Shown in pieces: positions 56,519 to 64,000 of a stretch of DNA of 64,000 nt. The notes below the pieces were generated by a model, which made no database searches, was not told the DNA's origin, and worked only from the letters and a program-made list of their open reading frames with translations. Source of the DNA: Epiperipatus broadwayi (lineage: Eukaryota; Onychophora; Udeonychophora; Euonychophora; Peripatidae). Location of the stretch: assembly GCA_028023455.1 (NCBI GenBank), contig JAQFVV010006353.1, positions 1,364,001 through 1,428,000 on the forward strand, read 5' to 3'. Both the position numbers and the translations under genes were made by a program. Position 1 is the first letter of the stretch, and each line of letters begins with the position of its first letter.

Positions 56519-58110
56519 TGTAACGGGATCCACTATATATATATAAGCTTTTAATGAATTATTCCAAGTCCAATTACTTATTTTACTGTATTTGAAACAT
56601 ATCAATCTCTAATATGATTTTATAGACCCCATTACTCAAGAAGGTGAGAAGATATGATTAATATTTACATACCAATCATATTCCCTGTCAGACCGAGATT
56701 TAACAAAAATATTAAACTGACAGTCACTTTTCTAGACTGAGGTAACTCTGTCTACATGAAATGTGAAATATCTCATGGGCATTATTTATAACAGGATTAA
56801 GCCCTGGGTGCCATCCAATACCTAAACTGGAACCCATGAAATGTCATTAACACGTTTCAAGTACTTTACCCATGGCTAGTTTTTAAACATGTGACCGGCA
56901 ACACATACTTAGATAAATGAAGAGAGAGAAGTAAACAACACTAATAATTTACATACATGTAATTAAACAGCAATAATAACAAAAATGATAAAATATAAAA
57001 GCACATAAGAGATATTCAACATTTAAAACAAATATGCATGCCTTTGAGTGATATCTAAAGTTTTATTCAAGGGAAGTTTTTAAAATTTATTACTAGTATT
57101 GAGAATTTAAAAGTTCTAATAATGACATCAACGGATAATAATTACCTAGGTCTTGGGTAGTCCCTTGGTTTTTATATGTGGATGATCATCCTATTTCTGA
57201 TCTGGTTATATTCCTGGTATTTCAGCATAAGTGAAGCTTCTTGGTTCTGTGTCCTATAGCATGGGTTGTTTCTCTTGATTTGGCATGGTGGGTTCAAACC
57301 GCAGAAGGCGAGTCAGAGCAATATATCATGGCATTTAAATGGCTAATGGCACACAAGAGATGAGTGGGGGAAAATGGCTGAACACCAGCTTTTGGATCTA
57401 GCCACTCATTTCTCTTTCTTCATGATAGTAAAAGAATAGTTTCGTCTTGCTGGACTTTTAGCGGCTCATTGACTTGTTCACTGCTGCTGGTTGATCTTGG
57501 TTATATCTTCTATAATATTTTCTGAATAGTTTCAATTTTTGAATCGATTGAAAAAAATAATCTCACTAACTGAAGAATAATCGATTTTAGCTTTTTATAT
57601 TCTCTGACCCCACTTTTGTTCAAGTTTTCACCCATGCTATCAATACATTTGATTTTTAAATTTTTTAATTAGTACATTCTTTTTTTTTTTTTCAATTTAA
57701 TTTCACTGAAATTAGTCCCATATTGTTCATTTAATCAATCTGGAATCTTAATCTCCAGAGCCTGTTTTTGTACGAATTGTTCTAATTAATTATAAAATCT
57801 TCTTAATTACAAAAAAAATGCTTTTAACAAAAGTACTTTCGAAAGAATTATATTTAAATAAAAGTAGGTAAAAGAAAGATTAGTTATAATTACTAAATTA
57901 TTTCTAATTTTTTCCTAATATTTTTTGGTAACTTTTTATTTTAACTTTTCCTTTTTCCCAAATTATTAAATATTGATTTTAGTTTTCTATTTTATTTTTT
58001 TTAAATTATATTTTTTAAAAAAATAAGTAAACCATGTAACTCGTATATATACCCACACTTACGCAATGTGTATATATATACACATCGTTATAATATATAC
58101 GCATGTAATG
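56519..58110 (-). repeat. LTR retrotransposon, 5' LTR (minus orientation)
   Basis: It matches 51370-52954 throughout (for example ATTTGAAACATATCAATCTC and GGTTGATCTTGGTTATATC), with small indels. Its high-coordinate end is blurred by TA-rich repeats. The two LTRs differ at many positions, so the insertion is not young. Confidence 0.88.
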
Positions 58111-58825
58111 TAAAATTATTCAAAATAACATATCACATGAGACAGCCTTACAAGCAAGATCATTTTAAAATCTTGCAAATGTTAATTGTTACTTATTAGC
58201 TATTTGGATGTTAACATTCATGAGCTTTATCAAGCCATTTCTTCCATAAAATTATTTCATGTGATCTTATATTTATTTTATGTTGCAGCAACTTAGAATG
58301 AAATAATAAAAAAAAAGTTAATATTTTTATTCATTTTGTTGTAACAAATACATATATCAGTTGGTAAAGTAATAAAAGATAATAATGTGATGAAGCATAA
58401 ACTGTATATAGTTCTATATTTAAAAATTTCTATGCTTTTATGACAATATCTTTTTTGTTGTTATTGTTACATCAAAACAAACATGTTGTTATTGATAATT
58501 ATTGCTATCATCTATTGTTTAAAAAAGTCACATGATATGTCAATGAAAGGGAATTTTGATAGAAATAAGAAATTTTCTACCGGATTTTACATTTATTTTT
58601 TTATATTTATCAAACTGAAAATTGAATAAAAAAAGTATGTACAAAAATAAATGAAATCTAATGTATATCTATCAGTAAGATATAACAAATCTAAATTATT
58701 GAATTGTAATGTATTTAGTTAGTTTATTACAAGCTCTTCTTTGCATAAATGTCATATTAAATCCCTCTTTAAATAACTCTGTACAAAAGTAAAAATAATA
58801 CAACTGCTAGTTGCTTGGGACGTCA
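58111..58825. other. unassigned intronic sequence
   Basis: AT-rich, no recognised feature. Confidence 0.4.
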
Positions 58826-58829
58826 TGTG

Positions 58830-59335
58830 GCAATACAATGACTTGAAGTAACAAATTGAACTTTGATTCAGGAATTTTTAGCTATTGAATACATCACTCC
58901 AACATTGCATTCAATCACACAGAATAATTGATTGGTTAGTGACTTGAGGGGTCATGTGATGTTTAAGCTCTGGAAGTGAGTGATCAAGCCTTCATCTAGA
59001 AATCTTCAGTTTCTGAATCATTATTGTACCATAATGTTCTATTCCACAGTAAATAACTGAATGGTTTATTACATGAGAGATGTGTGTGTGTCATGTGATG
59101 TTTTTGCATTTGAAGTAATACATTGATCATTGATCGAGAAATCTTTAGTTCTTCATTCACTCATTCTAACATTGTACTAAATAGTCAGGACAAAAATAAA
59201 TTCAATAGTTTCTCTAGATGTATTGTTACATAATAAGCGTAGCAGAAGGAAGTAATAAGCTCAGTCTAGGAATCTTTAGATCTTGGTTCGTTCACTCTAC
59301 TGCTGCATCTGAATTACTCTACTACTGAAATATAA
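58830..59335 (-). repeat. degenerate tandem array of family S units, minus, about 4 units
   Basis: ACTCCAACATTGCATTCAAT, GGTTAGTGACTTGAGGGGTC, GAAGTGAGTGATCAAGCC, AATCTTCAGTTTCTGAATC and similar lines recur every 120-140 bp. They match the reverse of the 32.7-kb unit in order. A further single unit lies near 59550-59650. Confidence 0.6.
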
Positions 59336-61019
59336 ACATATACAAGTTATTTATTAAATGCCATCCGGCAGATACAGCGAAGAATTATATTTTCACAGAA
59401 TCTTACAAAACACACAAAAAAATTAATTTGCAGTTCATTGAGTGATTTAAAATCTACTGTGTTGTAATCTGCAAAATGGAAAAAAAGGTAACTTATAATA
59501 AGATTTAGTATATTATAATGTGATAAAGATTCATTAATAAAAAAATAGTCAAATGGCTTTACTATTCAAGAATTTGTAAGAGCTTCAAACATCGGAAGTG
59601 CCGGCAATGTAATCTATCCAAGGACTTCATATTCCAGAGATCCGAGAATCTCACATCTAGTGTCTGACAACTCTATCAATGGACTAAAGCACATAGGTTG
59701 TAAAAATTCATTATTATAATTATTGCTGCCTAAACTAATGATGCACAGTCTGTGAGTCATGATTCTTCCAAGAATCATGGAATTCTCAAGAAATGTTAAA
59801 GGTAAAGATAAAATATAAATACAATACTGCATCTTATTTTATATTAATCTGCACTAAGTACATTGTTGTATCACGGTAATGATATTTGTTATTCAGTTTT
59901 AATAGAAGATACCAAAAGCATATAATTCAGGTTCATGTTCTAACAAGTCCTCATTGTTGTGAAGAAGTAGAGGGTTTTTATAAAGGTGTACAAATGCTTT
60001 TGATTAGGCCAAACAACATTTTAAAATGGTCATGAGAGACTTTAATGTGAGAATTATGGAACAATTGAAATGTGAAAATGATATGGATAAATTTGGTTAC
60101 GATTATAGAAATGCAAAAGAATACATACTTACAAGAAAAAGAAAAACTGTATATTACGAGTTTGAGAAAAATGCTGAATAGAAATGGACATGGAAGGATC
60201 CAAATGAAAGTACAGCAGAAGTGGATTGTATTTTGACTATCAGAAAATATGAATTTCAAGATCGTAATGTTCATAATAGATACAACACAGGAAGTGATTA
60301 TCTGTTAGTGAGATGTAAGATAACGTGCTAATGTAAAAACTAGAAAGACAAAAACTATCGAGAAAATCAATATTAACCATTGGTATTTCTAGTCTTCAGA
60401 AACTCTCCAATGAATGTAAATTAGAACTGAAAATCATTTTTAAGTGTTAACAGATTTTAAAGATAGTTGAATTCAATAAGAAAATAAGTAACCCTATTAA
60501 GAATTGCAAGAAAGATAGACAAAAAAGTAACAAATTGCCAGAAAATTTTCTATTAACGTTAGAATGATTATGAAAATTTTTAAAAATTATCCATTAAGGA
60601 GAATATGTAGGAATTTATAAAATGATATGAAAAATAGTTAATAATATAATTATAAATTGGGAAAGAAAGCTACAAAAGAAAATAACAGTCCCAAAAATGC
60701 AAAATAACATCATTGTATTAGAAGTAAATCTCTTTTTGCAATAAAAAGAAAAGATGGAACTATTACTAAAAAGAGAGATGCCATCATAAAATTTTGTAGA
60801 AGAGATTATAAAGAACTAAATAGTAATAAAGAGCAAGAATACAAAGTATTTCCTATTTTTCAATTACCCAGCAGTTTAAATGAAGCAAGACATAATTAAT
60901 TGTATATAAAAAAAGGAAAAGCTCCAAGCAATTGTAATCAATATCTTAATAGAAGCAAGTGAAGAAATAGAAAAATTATTGGCAAAGTTACATATCAAAT
61001 GTCTAAATAATAAAGAGTT

Positions 61020-61359
61020 TTATATAATGAGTGTACTAATAGCTCTTAAGCGTTGCAGAATATCCCTGTCCTCAGACCGTTTTCTAACTCTGGCTTTCAT
61101 CAGTGAGGTGCTAGGATATTCAAGCATTAGATTGAAAATACCAGGTTAAACCCAGCACTTTATCTAATGGTTAACTATTAAGTAGAAAATCTGAAGTTTA
61201 TCTAACTTAAATAGTCATATGGGACTAAACTAAGTTCAGTTACACCATATATTAATAGCTTTAGCAATATAAAATCACCAAAGTCTTAAGAGCAATAACA
61301 ATAATTGCATATAGGATATTCTGAAAAGCCCAAGAGCTATTGGCACGCTCATTACATAA
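61020..61359. mobile_element. family B-related element with 28-bp TIRs inside the RTE copy
   Basis: TTATATAATGAGTGTACTAA TAGCTCTT and its near-complement AAGAGCTATTGGCACGCTCA TTACATAA form the ends. RTE sequence AAATAATAAAGA appears on both sides (61006 and about 61420). About 60 bp of extra sequence follows the right TIR. The interior shares ATAGTCATATGGGACT and AAGTTCAG with the family B spacer, and carries a hammerhead-like motif. Confidence 0.65.
61070..61108 (-). ncRNA. hammerhead-like motif, family B relative
   Basis: Minus strand: CCUCA, CUGAUGA, AAGC-CAGA-GUUA, GAA, AACGGU, C, UGAGG. Stem I CCUCA/UGAGG is 5 Watson-Crick pairs: the U-G of other family B copies has become U-A. Confidence 0.5.
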
Positions 61360-62319
61360 CATTTGTAATACAAGCTTATTAAATTAAGTCATATAATGTA
61401 TGACTTGATTTCCTTGCAAATAATAAAGATGTGCCCGATCATTGGAAGAATACAGGATTCATATTGATATTTAAGACAGCTAATAAAAAAAGTATTAGAT
61501 GAAAATTTTATCAGTTTTTTTACAAAATCCTCAAGATAATTACAACTTGTTTGGCAAACTTTCAATTTTAATCAATCGAAAGAATAAGATGGGTTTAAAA
61601 GTGGTTTTGGACTAATTAATATGAATTGCTATTCTTTGGATTTGTAGAATATGAAAAGGGATTTGATTATAGAAACATTTCTATGGTGATTAAAGTATTC
61701 AATTCGTCGTCATATTTTCAAGAATATTTATCAGAATACAACAGCAACGATTAGATTACATGATAGTACTAGGAAGATTAACGTTAAGAAAATTGCATGT
61801 CATGGTGATTCTATATCTCCACTACATTTTAACAGTAGTTTTATATGAAGTATTTCACAGATTAAATTGGGAATTTGAGAAATAAAAGTAAATAGAAATT
61901 ATTTAAGTCATCTGGATTTTGAAGATGATGGACTTGTTTTTGCAAATAATGCTTCAATGCTTCAGGAAATGTTAACCAAAATTGTCAGATGAAAATAAGA
62001 AAGCAGGATTGAAGATAATTTTTAAAAAGGCTACAGGAATGTTCAATGGATGTTCTCAGAAGAAAATAAAGATTGATAATGATGAATTAAAAGAAATTGA
62101 TACCGATTATTACTACAGATGGGAAGATAATATATGAAATTAATCATATAATTAAACTTGGCTGGAGCATTTTTAATGGAAATAATTAGATATTAAAATG
62201 AAATATGCCAACATGTTGGAAAAGGAAAATTTTTAATAGCTGTTTTGTATCACTTCTTATTGAACTGAGACTTGGTCATTTAACAGAAGAGTAATACGGA
62301 TACCTCATACTACTATGAA

Positions 62320-62870
62320 TTATAAATATGAAAAGCATAAAGCTAAACTAGACAACAAATAATTAAAATTATCCCAAATTCACAACTCAACTAGTCAAGA
62401 AAATAAAATCTAAAACACTACCAATAGTTTCACTGCTACAAGCAGATTCCTCAAGTGTAAAGAACTATAAAATAACAACATATTTAAACTAAACATTACC
62501 CACAATTCCACTTACCTCCCATCCACCCTTAATATTAAAAGAACTTTTAAATAAGTTAACTGCTTCATAATCATAAATTTTTGATAATAAAGAGTCTTTA
62601 ATTCTTCTTATTTCATTTCTCTCAAAGAAGACAACTTTAGCTTCATCAAAATTAATAGTATGACTTGTATTTTTTTATTTAAAGGTTCTTTTAATATTAA
62701 GGGTGTATGGGAAGTAAGCGGAATTGTGGGTAATGTTGAGTTTAAATACGTTGTTATTTTATAGTTCTTTACACTTGAGAAGTCTGCTTGTAGCAGTGAT
62801 TGGTAGTGTTTTAGAGTTTATTTTCTTGTCGACTCTGGTTGAGTTGTGAATTTGGGGTAATTTTGATCAC
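62320..62870 (-). mobile_element. PLE 3' fragment inserted in the RTE, flanked by a 12-13 bp duplication
   Basis: ACTATGAATTATA occurs at both ends (about 62313 and 62872). The minus strand from 62685 encodes HTINFDEAKVVFERNEIRRI, KDSLLSKIYDYEAVNLFKSS and GGWEVSG, the GIY-YIG C-terminal pattern (H-x-I-x-F ... E-x-x-x-x-R-x-I-x-x-x-L-x-I ... N). The 3' part after it (62360-62545) is repeated inverted at 62685-62862, giving the inverted-repeat structure common in Penelope-like insertions. Confidence 0.8.
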
Positions 62871-63575
62871 TATGAATTATAGAGAGATGTATGTTAGGAG
62901 TACCAAGAAAATATTGAAAACGAACGTAGTGAACAAATAGTTTGTATTGATATCATTGAAGGAATTATGAAATGGAGCAAGGCAGAATATATTGGTAGAA
63001 GTCAAGATAATAGCGGGATAGATACATTTTTAAATTGGATACCAAGGGATTGTAAAATTTTTTGAAGGAGACCACATGTGAAATGGAGGGATGAAATAAG
63101 AAAGTAAGTTTGCTAGTGTGTTGTGGAGAAGAAAAGCTAGTTTAAATTTGGAGAGATCTCCATCCTGTTGTGGATCAATAGTGATTGAAAATGGAGATGA
63201 TGGTCATGTTGATATGCATAATAAAACAAATGGCAAACTTGGATACGATCCTAAAACAAAATTAATAACTTTCAGACTAGTTTAGCCTGGTAGTATGGTT
63301 GCACTAGATGGAATACATTCAGTAAAATTTAACACAAAAAATTATTCCCTAAATTACACATTTTATTGTATATTCTTATTAGTCAAAAAAGTTTTAGGTG
63401 GTCATGTAAATATTCTGTCTAAGAAAAGGAGCTGTCGAAAAAAAATACATTGCACGTCACTGGCTTAAATTATTGTCCGATTTTAAACAAACCAAGTATA
63501 TATATATATTTGCTTATATATTTGTAAATGAGTTTAATTGTTTTGATCTTTTATAACATATGTATTAGAAGGAGG

Positions 63576-63870
63576 TTAGATTTTAATTTTTGATAAAGAA
63601 CCTTGCTTAACCAACACTGACATAAAAACATCAATACTGCTTAACCTACTAACAGACTGATACATATTCTCAATATCTAAACTGCCAAATACCCAATTAC
63701 TTTCCATTTTAAAATTATTAATCTTATCAAAAGATGAAGAAACTGTAATAACCAAAATCAACAAATTGTTTTAAAAAATTATTCAAAAATCTAGAAATAT
63801 CCTCTACAACACTACCTGTAAAATCAAAAATAAATCTTAAAGGAAAACCATCATTATGAGTCTTAATATT
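63576..63870 (-). pseudogene. PLE reverse transcriptase fragment, minus
   Basis: Minus strand: THNDGFPLRFIFDFTGSVVE, DISRFLNNF, then after decay WVFGSLDIENMYQSVS. These correspond to the 'K-x-H-x-x-x-x-PLRPI ... G-S ... (K/R)-FL' segment and the motif A 'SLD-x-x-x-(L/M)Y-x-(S/N)V' of Penelope-like reverse transcriptases. Stops separate them. Confidence 0.75.
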
Positions 63871-63879
63871 TACAAAAAG

Positions 63880-64000
63880 AATTGTTTATATTTAAAGTTA
63901 TTTGTTAGATATGTAGATGATTGTTTGTTTGTAGTTGTGAATGATAAATTGAAGGAATTTTTAAATTAGTTTAATTGCTTTTAATCCTTCTATAAGATAT
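63880..64000 (+). pseudogene. PLE reverse transcriptase motif C fragment, plus, cut by window end
   Basis: The plus strand gives LFVRYVDDCLFVVVNDKLKE then FLN and a stop. RYVDD followed by a hydrophobic stretch is motif C of Penelope-like reverse transcriptases. It lies head to head with the minus fragment at 63576-63870, with the junction near 63875, and may continue past the window. Confidence 0.75.

Larger units (their letters stand above)
51370..58110 (-). mobile_element. LTR retrotransposon, minus strand, gag relic only
   Basis: Two 1.6-kb LTRs flank a 3.56-kb interior. From its 5' side (high coordinates) the order is LTR, primer binding site, coiled-coil gag relic, gag capsid-like part, a stretch with an inserted piggyBac-like MITE, polypurine tract, LTR. 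No protease, reverse transcriptase, RNase H or integrase was found, and about 2.8 kb of interior after subtracting the MITE is too short for them. It therefore resembles a large non-autonomous derivative. A clear target-site duplication was not visible. Confidence 0.85.
59890..63200 (+). pseudogene. RTE-type LINE, long copy interrupted by two insertions
   Basis: In order: endonuclease pieces (NRRYQKHIIQVHVLTSPH at 59900, DCILTIRKYEFQDRN and NTGSDYLLVRCK near 60215-60320), the linker, the RT start at 60960 (FKCLNNK / KCLNNKD after the first insertion), a motif A relic EYEKGFDYR at 61645, a decayed DFEDDGLVFANNASMLQEM at the catalytic site (FEDD), then INHIIKLGWS, RRVIRIP and the 3' end W-x-x-LERSPSCCGS with the usual terminal region near 63195. 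Insertions at 61020-61359 and about 62320-62870 split it. Numerous stops. Confidence 0.85.

Noticed and set aside
50051-64000. Search for the next GLG1 exon
   Set aside because: No open segment with the expected cysteine pattern and splice sites was found; most of the stretch is explained by transposons.

Overview
The window looks like part of a large, AT-rich animal genome. It is intron and repeat sequence with no operon-like organisation. The only host gene I can support is GLG1 (Golgi apparatus protein 1 / MG-160 / cysteine-rich FGF receptor), on the + strand. Three consecutive, in-phase exons sit at 19085-19114 (30 bp), 42290-42376 (87 bp) and 49847-50050 (204 bp), separated by introns of about 23.2 kb and 7.5 kb. 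Flanking GLG1 exons were not found and probably lie outside the window. The protein level of resemblance, the intron size, and the mix of RTE LINEs, Penelope-like elements, tRNA-derived SINEs and (TATC)n suggest a lophotrochozoan, possibly a coleoid cephalopod such as an octopus. The organism call is inference.

The rest is mobile and repetitive DNA. From left to right: minisatellites (250-960); a decayed hAT-like fragment (1.4-1.9 kb); palindromic 'family B' elements (2.1, 6.6, 16.8, 22.3, 28.9, 35.5-36.3, 37.3 kb and a relative at 61.0 kb); 'family A' elements (3.0-3.9, 17.3-18.9, 31.1-32.1, 36.9-37.1 kb); RTE-type LINE pieces on both strands (3.3, 4.3, 22.4-25.9, 28.3, 38.7, 59.9-63.2 kb); mariner deletion derivatives (8.9, 11.6, 43.3 kb); many palindromic MITEs; Penelope-like (PLE) fragments (20.8-21.8, 41.6, 62.3-62.9, 63.6-64.0 kb); a hAT element with a perfect 8-bp target duplication (27036-28159); a degenerate tandem SINE-like array (32.7-33.8 kb, and again at 58.8-59.3 kb); a pogo/Tigger-like element (50162-51360); and an LTR retrotransposon in minus orientation (51370 to about 58110) with a piggyBac-like MITE nested in it.

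The most interesting signal is a set of hammerhead-ribozyme-like motifs inside three different repeat families. Each has CUGANGA, a short hairpin, GAA, a tiny stem III with A15.1-U16.1, a cleavable H17, and a stem I that pairs with the 5' flank. Family A has a 44-nt layout in seven copies, family B a 42-nt layout in seven copies, and family C sits in or beside Penelope-derived repeats. In A and B, different copies keep stem I pairing with different bases, which is what a folded RNA would show. Many copies carry one core mutation, so most are probably inactive relics. Hammerheads are already known from Penelope-like elements, schistosome SINE-like repeats and retrozymes. What may be new is their number and variety in one intron, especially in the palindromic family B and the tRNA-like/family A composites.

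Coordinates of old repeats are approximate (usually within 10-30 bp), because they were read by eye.
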